Of a stretch of DNA of 51,597 nt, positions 1 through 8,647 are shown one piece after another. Location of the stretch: NCBI GenBank assembly GCA_022822865.1, contig JAJDYJ010000105.1, positions 1-51,597 of the forward strand. The letters are read 5' to 3'. The stretch's first letter is position 1. Each line of letters begins with the position of its first letter. Source of the stretch: Pseudomonadales bacterium. GTDB taxonomy: Bacteria; Pseudomonadota; Gammaproteobacteria; Pseudomonadales; Pseudohongiellaceae. Below the pieces are notes generated by a model that was not told where the DNA came from, ran no database searches, and saw nothing but the letters and a program-made list of their open reading frames with translations. Made by a program: the position numbers and the translations under genes.

Positions 1-189
1 CGATCGGGAATGGATGGATCGAGCCGCGCCAACGTCAGTTTGAAAGCACTGGCCGAAGCAGTAGCAACAGGAGAAAAACAGCGCCTTGACAACATGGATA
101 CTTCGCGTTCGGCATCCATGCCTCACACGCCCGCTGCAAACCGCCCGCCAGACGGCGACTCACAGCGTGCAGATACGGTTGAGGGTAGA

Positions 190-1317
190 ATGCGGCGTCT
201 TTTGATTTCGGTGGGATTGGTGGACGTTTACAGTCTCTACATGCAAGCCGTTCGTGAGGGCGCTGTTTCGCATGATGCGATGCAGGGGCGGGTGGCTTTG
301 CGGTTGCGGGACCTGGGGCGGGAGATTGCGCCGCGCTGGTGCCGTAGGCCATCGCGGCTGGCGATGCGGCTTGGGCTGGCTCGGCGCGGGGATCCGCCTG
401 CGGGGATGTACCTTTGGGGCGGGGTCGGGCGCGGCAAGACGTTCTTGATGGATTTGTTCTTTGCGAGTTTGCCGGGTTCATACAAGATGCGCGTGCATTT
501 TCATGCTTTTATGCAGCGGGTTCACCGGCGTCTCGCGGCCTTGCAGGGAGTGCAGGACCCGCTGGAGGAAGTGGCGGCGGAAATTGCGGCCGAGGCGGGG
601 GTGATCTGTTTCGATGAGTTTTTCGTTTCGGATATCGGCGATGCGATGTTGCTCGGCGGGCTGCTCGACGCCTTGTTCCGGCGCAAGGTGATCCTGGTCG
701 CCACCTCGAATATTCCACCCGGCAAGTTGTACGAAAACGGCCTGCAGCGCGAGCGCTTCCTGCCCGCTATTGCCTTGCTGGAGGAAAATTGCGCGGTCGT
801 CGAACTCGATTCGCCGGTGGACTATCGCCTGCGCAGTCTTGAGCAGGCCACCTTGTATCACTCTCCGGTGACGGCGGGCACCGGGAAATTGCTAGAACGG
901 AATTTCAACGAACTCGCTACCGGCGGCGCGAGTGCCAAAGCAGGCGGTTCCATCGATATCCAGGATCGCGAAATCGAGGTGCTGTATCTGGATCAGGACG
1001 TGGTCTGGTTCGAATTCGGCGCAATTTGCGAAGGGCCGCGCAGTGCGGCGGACTATGTGCAGATCGCGAAAATGTTTCACGCCGTGATCATCAGCGACGT
1101 GCCGCGGCTGAGCGACGCCGCGCTCGACGCCGCCCGGCGATTCGTCAATCTGATCGACGCGTTTTACGACTGCCGGGTGAAGCTGATACTCAGCGCGGAT
1201 GCGCCGATCCAGAGTCTTTATGCCGGTACGCGGCTCGCCGCGGAGTTTGAGCGTACGCGCTCACGTTTGCTTGAGATGCAATCGAGGGATTATCTCGGTC
1301 TCGAACATCGGGCCTGA
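190..1317 (+). CDS. zapE: cell division ATPase ZapE (AFG1-like)
   Basis: AFG1/ZapE-family P-loop ATPase, a Z-ring-associated division protein in gammaproteobacteria. Visible family signatures are the Walker A stretch WGGVGRGKTFLMDLF, the HFHAFM segment, the Walker B stretch CFDEFFVSDIGDAMLL, and VATSNIPP followed by NGLQRERFLPAI. The end, RLLEMQSRDYL, matches the conserved ZapE C-terminus. The frame is open from base 10, but homologues begin close to the YSLYMQAVREG segment. I prefer ATG 190, which has a GAGGG ribosome site 4 bases upstream; ATGs at 10 and 94 are possible but would add a low-complexity N-terminus. In E. coli and Pseudomonas zapE lies near rplM-rpsI. Here about 17 kb separates them. 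The identity is firm and the start is moderately sure. Confidence 0.92.
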   Translation: MRRLLISVGLVDVYSLYMQAVREGAVSHDAMQGRVALRLRDLGREIAPRWCRRPSRLAMRLGLARRGDPPAGMYLWGGVGRGKTFLMDLFFASLPGSYKMRVHFHAFMQRVHRRLAALQGVQDPLEEVAAEIAAEAGVICFDEFFVSDIGDAMLLGGLLDALFRRKVILVATSNIPPGKLYENGLQRERFLPAIALLEENCAVVELDSPVDYRLRSLEQATLYHSPVTAGTGKLLERNFNELATGGASAKAGGSIDIQDREIEVLYLDQDVVWFEFGAICEGPRSAADYVQIAKMFHAVIISDVPRLSDAALDAARRFVNLIDAFYDCRVKLILSADAPIQSLYAGTRLAAEFERTRSRLLEMQSRDYLGLEHRA

Positions 1318-1327
1318 GGAGGATGGC

Positions 1328-1347
1328 CGCGAACGTCCCTGTTCGCG
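1328..1347. terminator. candidate bidirectional terminator hairpin between convergent genes
   Basis: A perfect 7-bp stem (CGCGAAC / GTTCGCG) with a 6-base loop sits between the convergent ends of zapE and the DUF4097 gene. A second short stem (CCCGG / CCGGG) follows near 1367-1380, overlapping the end of the reverse-strand gene. There is no T-run, so the terminator role is inferred from position only. Confidence 0.35.
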
Positions 1348-1370
1348 TGTCCATGCACGGATGTCCCGGC

Positions 1371-2333
1371 TCATTCCGGGCGCAGAATCCTGACGGAGCC
1401 GCCCATGGTGCGGAGTACGAGTTCCGGGCCGCCGCCGTTCAAGCTCAGGTCGAGGCTGTTGCGGCCTGAAGAACGGCGCGTATCGGCGCCTTCGAATTCC
1501 GAGGAAACTCCGCCGCCCATGGCGTTCGCGTCGATTTCGACTTGCGCGTCCGCAGGCAGATACACAGTCACATCGCCTCCCATCGTGCGCAATTCGCCGC
1601 CGGCGTCTGCCGACCCGGCGAACGTGACTTCGATGTCCCCGCCCGCGGTGCGGGCATCGAGCGATCCCATCGCGTTGCCGATCTCGATGTCGCCGCCGGA
1701 AGTTCCCGCGGAGACGGCGCCGCCGGCCTGATCCAGGCTGATATCACCGCCCGAAGTCCGCATCTCTGTCTCGCCGGAGACGGCGCCGATTTCGATATCG
1801 CCGCCTGAGGTGCCGATCTCCGCGGAACCCGTGATCGAGCCGATCTCGATGTCGCCGCCGGAGGTATGCGCATCCGCCGGGCCGTCGATTTCATCGACGT
1901 CGATATCCCCGCCCGATGTGCGGGCGTTGAATTCGCCTTGCAGGCGGTCGAGATCGATATCGCCGCCGGAAGTCCGCAGGTCGAGATGCTGCCGGTAAGG
2001 CACGTTCATGGTGACGACCGCGGAACGCCGGTTGGAAAACCCGCCGAACAGGAAGTTCGGCCTGTCGTATTCGCCGTTGATGGTTACCACGCCGTCTTCC
2101 TGGCTGAAGTCGAATTCGTACCTTTCGGTATTGTTGCTGACGCTGAAACTGACTTCGGAACGATCCCAGGCGGTGATGTTCAAATTCGCGCGTTCGACAT
2201 CGACGACCACCCGGTCGCCTTCGGCCACGGTGAAACTGCGCTCGATATCCTGGCCGTGGGCGGTCCAGGAATATGCCCCCAGCGCCACGGTGACGATGCA
2301 GGCGAGTATGGTCTTGGATGTGGACTGATACAT
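1371..2333 (-). CDS. exported DUF4097-type beta-solenoid repeat protein
   Basis: The product is 320 aa. ATG 2333 is chosen because GAAGGAG lies 8 bases upstream, and it gives an N-terminal signal peptide (hydrophobic residues about 8-24, likely cleavage after AHG). After a globular part (about 30-118) come seven 18-residue repeats built on TSGGDI, starting exactly at residues 121, 139, 157, 175, 193, 211 and 229 (the last reads TAGGDI). A looser TMGGDV copy is at 250 and a GGG-rich end follows. This pattern fits the DUF4097 putative-adhesin family, predicted to fold as a right-handed beta-solenoid. The likely location is periplasm or cell surface; ligand and role are unknown. It stands alone on the reverse strand, with about 190 bp to the upstream gene, so it probably has its own promoter. 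Confidence 0.8.
   Translation of the reverse strand: MYQSTSKTILACIVTVALGAYSWTAHGQDIERSFTVAEGDRVVVDVERANLNITAWDRSEVSFSVSNNTERYEFDFSQEDGVVTINGEYDRPNFLFGGFSNRRSAVVTMNVPYRQHLDLRTSGGDIDLDRLQGEFNARTSGGDIDVDEIDGPADAHTSGGDIEIGSITGSAEIGTSGGDIEIGAVSGETEMRTSGGDISLDQAGGAVSAGTSGGDIEIGNAMGSLDARTAGGDIEVTFAGSADAGGELRTMGGDVTVYLPADAQVEIDANAMGGGVSSEFEGADTRRSSGRNSLDLSLNGGGPELVLRTMGGSVRILRPE
1596..1973 (-). repeat. seven tandem 54-bp coding repeats (TSGGDI units)
   Basis: Seven in-frame units of exactly 54 bp encode the TSGGDI solenoid rungs. The GGCGGCGATATC-type core recurs at fixed spacing while the rest of each unit diverges, so the array is old, but the conserved cores could still allow slippage or recombination that changes repeat number. 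Confidence 0.85.
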
Positions 2334-2522
2334 GTAAGGCTCCTTCAGGCGACGAATGCTCATGTCTGTCTCCGAGCAATCCCCGTGCCAATGTTCCGTA
2401 TTTTCTACAACGCTCGTACGCACAAACAGTTACAGCGTTCCGAAGATTTCGGATCACTCAGGCAGGGGTGGGAAAGTTCGCCGAATGTTGGCGTAAATGC
2501 CCGCTCCAGGGCGGCACCTCGA

Positions 2523-4022
2523 TCATCTCACCCGGATGATTCCGACGTTTCCTTCGATATCTATCTGCGTACCCCACTGATCCGACAGGCGTTCCACGCG
2601 CCGCAGGATCTGCTGCGCATGTTGCAAACCTGCCATGCGCGGTATGCCGAGGCGAGAATCGGGTTCGTCGATGCCCAGTTCCGTCGGGTACAGGCGCACT
2701 TCCGCAAGTTCGCCGTCTTCGAACAGGCTGACGGCAACCAGGCTCTCCAGGGATTGGGTGGAGCCGCCGAAGTTTCTGGCGAATTGCTGCATTCTCCTGC
2801 TCGCGTCGGAATCGGTGTTGCCCGTCGACAATTCCAGTTCCCATTGCGCTTCCCGGAAGAATTCGCCGAGACCGTAAAAAATCGGTTTGCCATTGTAGAT
2901 TTCGATGCCGCGCAAGGTCTGGACACCGGTGCCGAGAAAGGCGTCGGCGCCTGCATCAATGGCGCGATGCGCCAGTTCGACATAGAACGCCGGGGGCCGC
3001 GTACTCAGGTGCTGCATTTCCAGAACCGACTGGCTCTGATGAATATGAGCGGCGGCGATGACGAAATCTCCCAACTGGCGCGCGTTCCGTATGCTGCGCA
3101 AGATCCGGTCGAGGTCGCCCGTGTCCATCCGATATATGACGGTTCCCGGGATTTCTCCTGCTTGCGCGACGCGATAGGTCGGATCGTTGCGCCCGGAACT
3201 CGAAGCCGGGAAGCTGATTCCCTGCACCGGAGATCCAGCCGCGACGGGTCTCGGATTGTCGTAATTGCCGCTGAATCGTTGAAATTCATCACGCACTTGC
3301 TGAAGAGCGGAGAATTGTTCATCGGATACCAGTATGGTTTCGCGGAGATTGAGCATGTTCAGACCGGGCCTGCCGCCCAGATTGCCGATTTGTGGCGTGG
3401 CGGCAAGTCGATTGTGCTCGGGAAAGATCGGCGCGTGCATGCCGATCAGCGCGGCGCGGCCATTTGCCAATTCGAGAAAGGCCGGCGCCGCGGCTTCCTG
3501 CAGATTTTTGCCCGAGCCCGCATGCACGATTCCGGCCTCGTCCAGCAAGGCATTGGTCGAGAACATGCCTTCGAATTCGGCGTCCAGCAGGTGGTTCTGG
3601 GCGCGGTTGACCATGTCGAAACCCATCGACCTGAGATCCGCGGCAACTTCATGGGTTCCGACGAATCCGTTCAGCGGGCCTTCGAACGCCTTCAGGTCGG
3701 CCAGTTCCCCTTCCATGTTTCCCACGGCCAGATCGGCGTCCCGCACGAGTTCCAGCACCGCTTGCACTTCCGGGTCCGCAAGTCGGGACGCCGGCCTTCT
3801 GATCATCAGGTCCCCGACACTGGCCAGGGTAAATTCTCCGCGCATGGTCATCGCCCGGTCCCTCTCGTCGAGGGGCGGCGAGTCATTCTGAGCCAAAGCG
3901 ATCGGAGCGGCGGCCGGACCGTACGCCAGGACAAGCGCCAAGCCGGCGAAAACAGGGCCGGCCCATGCAGGCGGCTTCGAGAGAAACCTCGAACGAATCT
4001 CTGTCGTCTTGAATTTCTTCAT
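2523..4022 (-). CDS. CapA-family exported metallophosphatase-like protein
   Basis: The product is 499 aa from ATG 4022; an in-frame extension to 4097 is less likely because the signal sequence starts after this Met. A basic N-terminus and hydrophobic segment (about residues 18-45, ending near ALA) suggest export. The body matches the CapA / poly-gamma-glutamate-synthesis fold: ASVGDLM near the start, VGNMEGEL, an NRAQNHLLD segment, AAHIHQS, and a C-terminal GADAFLGTGVQTLRGIEIYN followed by GKPIFYGLGEFF. Typical CapA proteins carry GHHPH where this one has GTGVQ, so one pair of metal-site histidines appears to be lost. It could act on an exopolymer or as a diverged phosphoesterase. No capsule genes are nearby, so a direct role in polyglutamate synthesis is unsupported. 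The family call is good; the function is unknown. Confidence 0.75.
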   Translation of the reverse strand: MKKFKTTEIRSRFLSKPPAWAGPVFAGLALVLAYGPAAAPIALAQNDSPPLDERDRAMTMRGEFTLASVGDLMIRRPASRLADPEVQAVLELVRDADLAVGNMEGELADLKAFEGPLNGFVGTHEVAADLRSMGFDMVNRAQNHLLDAEFEGMFSTNALLDEAGIVHAGSGKNLQEAAAPAFLELANGRAALIGMHAPIFPEHNRLAATPQIGNLGGRPGLNMLNLRETILVSDEQFSALQQVRDEFQRFSGNYDNPRPVAAGSPVQGISFPASSSGRNDPTYRVAQAGEIPGTVIYRMDTGDLDRILRSIRNARQLGDFVIAAAHIHQSQSVLEMQHLSTRPPAFYVELAHRAIDAGADAFLGTGVQTLRGIEIYNGKPIFYGLGEFFREAQWELELSTGNTDSDASRRMQQFARNFGGSTQSLESLVAVSLFEDGELAEVRLYPTELGIDEPDSRLGIPRMAGLQHAQQILRRVERLSDQWGTQIDIEGNVGIIRVR

Positions 4023-4240
4023 GTCTTTTCTTTGAACGACTCTCCCGCTCAGGCCGATACTTCTTCGGACAGTACAAGGCCATGATCGGAAAAACAATAA
4101 CGGGAGACTTCGGACCCTGAGGCTGGTGATCGCTTTGCTCTGTCAGTGCGGCCTGATTCCCCAATCTTCCCTGCATTCTGGCATTTGTCCGCCAGCCGCA
4201 ATACCATTCAACCGGCTTCGAGACGTGAAACAGGGGAGAG

Positions 4241-7200
4241 ATGCAGTTGGACGATCAGTTCTTCGAAAAACCAATTCTCAACTCGCCTTATAAGAAACCC
4301 TCCCGGCATTGGGAACTGGACGAAGCAGGCCAGCCTACGCAGAAGATCGTAGAGAATCGCAGACGCGCCGACTTCGTAACACCCATCCCCAAGCCCAGGA
4401 AAAGGCGAGGGGCGCCCCAGGAGATCGGTTTGCTGTTAGACGAAGGACTTGGGCTGTCCACGCAGGAACAGAAATACGACCACACCGCGCTCATAACCAG
4501 TGTTCGCGAACAGGTGGACGCCTGGCGTCAACTCCCAAATCCAAACCAGTGGCGCGTAACTCCCGAATCTGCCCGGCTTCTTCAGCACTGGCGAAATCAC
4601 CGGTTCAGCGGAATCCGCCCCTTTTTCTGTCAGGTGGAAGCGGCCGAGACCGCGATCTGGCTGACCGAAGTCGCGCCGCAGGCGGGCAGCAAGGGCAAGG
4701 AAATACTCGAACACCTCTCCAACGCCAACAAAGAGGCAAATCCCGAGTTAATGCGTCTTGCCCTCAAGCTGGCTACCGGGGCGGGAAAGACCACGGTCAT
4801 GGCCATGTTGATCGCCTGGCAGACCGTCAACGCGGTGCGGCATCCGCAAAGCAATAAATTTTCACGCGGATTCCTGATCGTCACGCCGGGCATTACGATC
4901 CGCGACCGTCTTCGGGTGCTTAAGCCCAGCGATCTGGACAGCTACTACCAGCACTGTGAACTCGTGCCGCAGGACATGATGCCGGAAATCAAGCAGGCAA
5001 AGATCGTTATCACGAATTTCCACGCGTTCAAGCCGCGAGAGCGACTTGAACTCTCCAAGGGCGGCCGCTCGTTACTTCAAGGCAGGGGCGAGGAACTGAA
5101 AACCGTCGAAACCGACGGACAGATGTTGCAGCGAGTAATGCCCGAACTCATGGGGCTGAAGAACATCCTTGCGATCAACGACGAGGCCCACCATTGCTAT
5201 AGAGAAAAGCCGGGCGAGGATCTCGAAGAGGACTTGAAGGGTGACGACAGAAAGGAAGCCGAAAAGAACAAGGAAGCAGCCCGGCTCTGGATTTCCGGCC
5301 TGGAAGCGGTGAATCGGAAGCTGAAGCTGTCCCGTGTGATCGATCTGTCGGCTACGCCGTTTTTCCTTAGCGGTTCTGGGTACGCCGAAGGAACCTTGTT
5401 CCCCTGGACCATGAGTGATTTCTCGCTGATGGACGCCATCGAATGCGGAATCGTAAAGCTCCCGAGAGTTCCGGTGTCAGATAATATTCCGGGCGCCGAC
5501 ATGCCGATTTTTCGCAGCCTGTGGCAGCACATCCGCGCGAAAATGCCCAAAAAAGGGCGCGGCAAGGCAAAGGGCCTGGACCCGCGTCAACTTCCGACGC
5601 AGTTGCTTACTGCGCTAGATGCCCTTTACGACCATTACGAGAAAACGTATGAGTACTGGCAGGAGGAAGGCATCAAGGTTCCACCTTGCTTCATCATCGT
5701 ATGCAACAACACGTCTACGTCAAAGCTCGTTTATGACTACATTTCCGGATTCCATCGCGAAAACGACGATGGCACGACAACGCTGGAAAACGGTCGCCTG
5801 CGTTTGTTTAGGAATTTTGACGAACACGGCAATCAATTTTCCCGTCCGCACACGCTATTGATCGATAGTGAACAACTTGAATCAGGTGACGCGCTGGACG
5901 CCAACTTTCGAAAAATGGCTGCCGATGAAATCAAACGCTTCCGCCGCGAGATCGTCGAGCGCACCGGCGACCGCTTGCAAGCCGAAAAACTCACCGATCA
6001 GGATCTACTCCGTGAGGTCATGAACACTGTCGGAAAGCCTGGGCGGCTGGGTGATTCGATTCGTTGCGTCGTATCGGTTTCGATGCTTTCCGAAGGTTGG
6101 GACGCGAACACCGTGACGCATGTTCTCGGCGTGCGCGCTTTCGGTACGCAGCTACTTTGTGAACAAGTCGTCGGGAGGGCGCTACGCCGGCAATCCTACG
6201 AGTTGAACGACGAAGGGCTATTCGATGTTGAATATGCCGACGTGTTGGGTATCCCATTCGACTTCACCGCGAAACCCGTTGTGGCGCCGCCCCAGCGTCC
6301 GCGGGAAACCGTTCAGGTAAAGGCCGTGCGGCCCGAGCGTAACGCGTTGGAGATTCGCTTTCCGCGTGTGGCGGGCTACCGGGTGGAACTGCAAAAAGAG
6401 GAACTTACCGCAAGGTTCAATCCGGATTCGAAACTCCGACTTACGCCGGAAGACGTGGGACCGACCATAACGAGAAATGCGGGAATCATTGGAGAAAATG
6501 TCGAACTTGGAGTGAAAGACCTGAAAAACCGGAGACATTCGGAATTGCTTTTCCATCTCACGAGGCATTTGCTCTATACCAAATGGCTGGACCCCGACGA
6601 AAACCCCAAACTGCACCTGTTCGGCCCCCTGAAGCGCATAACCAGGCAATGGCTGGACGAATGCGTGGTCTGCGAAGGCGGGACATATCCGGGACAACTG
6701 ATGTATCAGGTGCTTGCCGACATGGCGTGCGAGCGCATCAACGCCGCGATATTGCACTCCCACATCGGGGATAAGCCGGTCATGGCGGTGCTCGACCCCT
6801 ATAATCCGGTCGGCTCGACCGCGAACGTCAGTTTCAGCACGAGCAGATTGAATCGCTATGAAACCGATTCGCGCCGATGCCATGTCAACTGGGCCATTCT
6901 CGACAGCGACTGGGAGGCCGAGTTCTGCCGTGTCGCCGAAGCGCATCCGCGCGTGTTGGCGTACGTGAAAAACCATAATATGGGCTTCGAGGTTCCGTAC
7001 CGCTATCGTTTCGAGACTCGAAGATATATTCCCGATTTCATCGTCCTTGTCGACGATGGCCGCGGTGAGGCCGACGCATTGCATCTTGTTGTTGAAATCA
7101 AGGGCTATCGCGGTGAAGACGCCAAGGACAAGAAGAACACGATGGACGCCTACTGGGTTCCGGGAGTAAACAACCATGGCGGCTTCGGCCGCTGGGCCTT

Positions 7201-7294
7201 CGCCGAATTCACCGACGTATTCGAGATGGGTGCGGATTTCGAGTCCGTTATCGCCGCCCGCTTCGATGACCTGACGAGAGGACTGGCCGCATGA
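4241..7294 (+). CDS. type III-like restriction enzyme subunit (SF2 helicase plus PD-(D/E)XK nuclease)
   Basis: The product is 1017 aa, starting at ATG 4241 behind a GGGGAGAG ribosome site. Helicase motifs are clear: Walker A TGAGKTT (residues 179-185), DEAH box NDEAHHCY (D314-H317), motif III-like DLSATPFF, and motif VI-like EQVVGRALRRQSY preceded by SMLSEGWDANTVTHV. The C-terminal domain has a PD-(D/E)XK nuclease site: YIPDF with D932, then VVEIKG with E952 and K954. This is the ATP-dependent cleavage subunit expected to work with the methyltransferase at 8648. It resembles a family I remember under the name BPTD_3080 rather than classical EcoP15I Res; I could not check this. Its stop overlaps the next gene by 4 bases. 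All catalytic motifs are intact, so it is probably active. Confidence 0.88.
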   Translation: MQLDDQFFEKPILNSPYKKPSRHWELDEAGQPTQKIVENRRRADFVTPIPKPRKRRGAPQEIGLLLDEGLGLSTQEQKYDHTALITSVREQVDAWRQLPNPNQWRVTPESARLLQHWRNHRFSGIRPFFCQVEAAETAIWLTEVAPQAGSKGKEILEHLSNANKEANPELMRLALKLATGAGKTTVMAMLIAWQTVNAVRHPQSNKFSRGFLIVTPGITIRDRLRVLKPSDLDSYYQHCELVPQDMMPEIKQAKIVITNFHAFKPRERLELSKGGRSLLQGRGEELKTVETDGQMLQRVMPELMGLKNILAINDEAHHCYREKPGEDLEEDLKGDDRKEAEKNKEAARLWISGLEAVNRKLKLSRVIDLSATPFFLSGSGYAEGTLFPWTMSDFSLMDAIECGIVKLPRVPVSDNIPGADMPIFRSLWQHIRAKMPKKGRGKAKGLDPRQLPTQLLTALDALYDHYEKTYEYWQEEGIKVPPCFIIVCNNTSTSKLVYDYISGFHRENDDGTTTLENGRLRLFRNFDEHGNQFSRPHTLLIDSEQLESGDALDANFRKMAADEIKRFRREIVERTGDRLQAEKLTDQDLLREVMNTVGKPGRLGDSIRCVVSVSMLSEGWDANTVTHVLGVRAFGTQLLCEQVVGRALRRQSYELNDEGLFDVEYADVLGIPFDFTAKPVVAPPQRPRETVQVKAVRPERNALEIRFPRVAGYRVELQKEELTARFNPDSKLRLTPEDVGPTITRNAGIIGENVELGVKDLKNRRHSELLFHLTRHLLYTKWLDPDENPKLHLFGPLKRITRQWLDECVVCEGGTYPGQLMYQVLADMACERINAAILHSHIGDKPVMAVLDPYNPVGSTANVSFSTSRLNRYETDSRRCHVNWAILDSDWEAEFCRVAEAHPRVLAYVKNHNMGFEVPYRYRFETRRYIPDFIVLVDDGRGEADALHLVVEIKGYRGEDAKDKKNTMDAYWVPGVNNHGGFGRWAFAEFTDVFEMGADFESVIAARFDDLTRGLAA

Positions 7295-7776
7295 TGGAAA
7301 CCAGGCTTTATACCGACGCGGAACTCAATACGCTTCGTTCCATGCCGAAAAAAGTAAAGAATCCCGGCGCTCACTGGACTACCAAGCCGAAGGCAAGGCC
7401 AGTTCACCTGCAGCGCAATTTTCAGGTCGTGGATGTCGTGGATGGCAAGGGTGCGCAGAACCGCTTCATGATTTACCAAAGACAAAATCTGGCGGACGAG
7501 AATGACTTTTCCTGCGGCATCGCCTATCTGCCCAAGGGAGCTTCGCAGTTGACGCTGGCTCGCTACAACGGTCCGAGCCATCTGCACGGCGAGATCGTCT
7601 ATAAACCTCATATCCACAGCGCCACGGAAAAAGCGATTTCGCTGGGTAAACGAGCCGAATCCTTTGCGATCGCGACTGACCGGTTCGAGACGCTGGAGGG
7701 CGCGTTGGCGTGTTTGTTGAAGGATTTCGCGGTGACGGGGCTGAACGCGCTGCACGACCAACCGAGGCTGTTCTGA
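7291..7776 (+). CDS. small conserved-looking protein of unknown function in the restriction module
   Basis: The product is 161 aa and I do not recognise it as a named family. ATG 7291 overlaps the nuclease stop (ATGA), so the two are translationally coupled. Visible features are a basic N-terminal third rich in K and P, a beta-rich centre (RNFQVVDVVDG, FMIYQRQN), a conserved-looking CGIAYLP segment, and a histidine cluster (GPSHLHGE, then KPHIHSATEKA). The end, TLEGALACLLKDF, looks helical. The His-rich centre could bind metal, but no catalytic motif can be named. Its position between the nuclease and methyltransferase genes argues for an accessory role in this module, such as regulation, immunity or assembly. 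That is inference from gene order. Confidence 0.7.
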   Translation: MMETRLYTDAELNTLRSMPKKVKNPGAHWTTKPKARPVHLQRNFQVVDVVDGKGAQNRFMIYQRQNLADENDFSCGIAYLPKGASQLTLARYNGPSHLHGEIVYKPHIHSATEKAISLGKRAESFAIATDRFETLEGALACLLKDFAVTGLNALHDQPRLF

Positions 7777-8564
7777 TGACAATCGATTCTCAAGCACTTC
7801 AAAGACTCCTGTGCGAACGTCTTTGCTCGGAAGTGGGAATTGAACGTCGGCCCGATGGTTCCTTGATGTTGCGCACACATTTCCGATTTCCCGATGGCGA
7901 CAGTTTTCCGATTCATCTTTCCGAGACCGCTTCGGGTGGCTTGTGCCTTTCCGATCAGGGCCACACGCTCATGCACATCAGCTATGACCACGATGTCGAT
8001 TCGTTCATGGATGGGACAAGGGGAGCGTTGCTCGAACGCATTGTGCAAGAGGAAGGTTTGGCTTGGAAGGGCGACAGCGGAGCGCTTTGTCTCGATACCT
8101 CGCCGGAGAACCTGTCGCAGTCGGTTTTCAATTTCGGTCAAGCCTTGACCAGAGTGTACGATCTGACGATGCTTTCGCGCTCCAACGTTGGCTCCACGTT
8201 TTATGACGATCTTGCCGACCTGCTGCTGAGTGTGGTTGACGAAGCCAAGATCAAACGCGACTATCAGCCCGAAATCGTAAATGCGCAACATTACCCGGTG
8301 GATTATCGAATTGAGGGCAAGGACGAGATCCCGCTGTTTCTTTACGGTATTCCGAACCGTGACAAAGCGCGGCTTACAACGATCATGTTGTCGCACTTTC
8401 ATCGTAGCGACTTGCGTTTCGAGTCAATTCTCGTATTCGAGAATCAATCCGAAATACCGCGCGTCGACTTGGCGAGATTGTCTGACGTGGGTGGGGACAT
8501 GATTTCCTCCTTGGCCTCCCACGACGATTTCAACCGTAAACTATTGCAGCGTGTGGCGGCTTGA
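7776..8564 (+). CDS. DUF1828/DUF1829-type protein
   Basis: The product is 262 aa from ATG 7776, which overlaps the preceding stop by one base (TGATG). The N-terminal part, with HLSETASGGLCLSDQGHTL near residue 55, matches my memory of DUF1828. The C-terminal half, with YPVDYRIEGKDEIPLFLYGI and a HFHRSDLRFES segment, matches DUF1829. No enzymatic function is established for these domains, to my knowledge. They turn up in mobile and defense contexts, and here the gene is fixed between the restriction subunit and the methyltransferase. The first three genes of the module form one overlapping unit; an 83-bp gap then precedes the methyltransferase. The domain call is from memory; the gene itself is firm. 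Confidence 0.75.
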   Translation: MTIDSQALQRLLCERLCSEVGIERRPDGSLMLRTHFRFPDGDSFPIHLSETASGGLCLSDQGHTLMHISYDHDVDSFMDGTRGALLERIVQEEGLAWKGDSGALCLDTSPENLSQSVFNFGQALTRVYDLTMLSRSNVGSTFYDDLADLLLSVVDEAKIKRDYQPEIVNAQHYPVDYRIEGKDEIPLFLYGIPNRDKARLTTIMLSHFHRSDLRFESILVFENQSEIPRVDLARLSDVGGDMISSLASHDDFNRKLLQRVAA

Positions 8565-8647
8565 ACTGTTGGAAATCACTTGTCGATCTTGAGTAGATTC
8601 TCTATTCGGACGGCGAGTCAGGAGTTATCGGGCGTCAGGATTGGAAA

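Noticed and set aside
1866..4085. Large forward-strand open frame of 739 codons opposite the DUF4097 and CapA genes
   Set aside because: Its translation has no recognisable domain; the reverse strand gives signal peptides, a ribosome site for the DUF4097 gene and family motifs.
4098..4240. Attachment site or tRNA at the left edge of the island
   Set aside because: No tRNA-like fold or direct repeat matching the right edge (18598-18710) could be seen; the stretch probably holds only divergent promoters.
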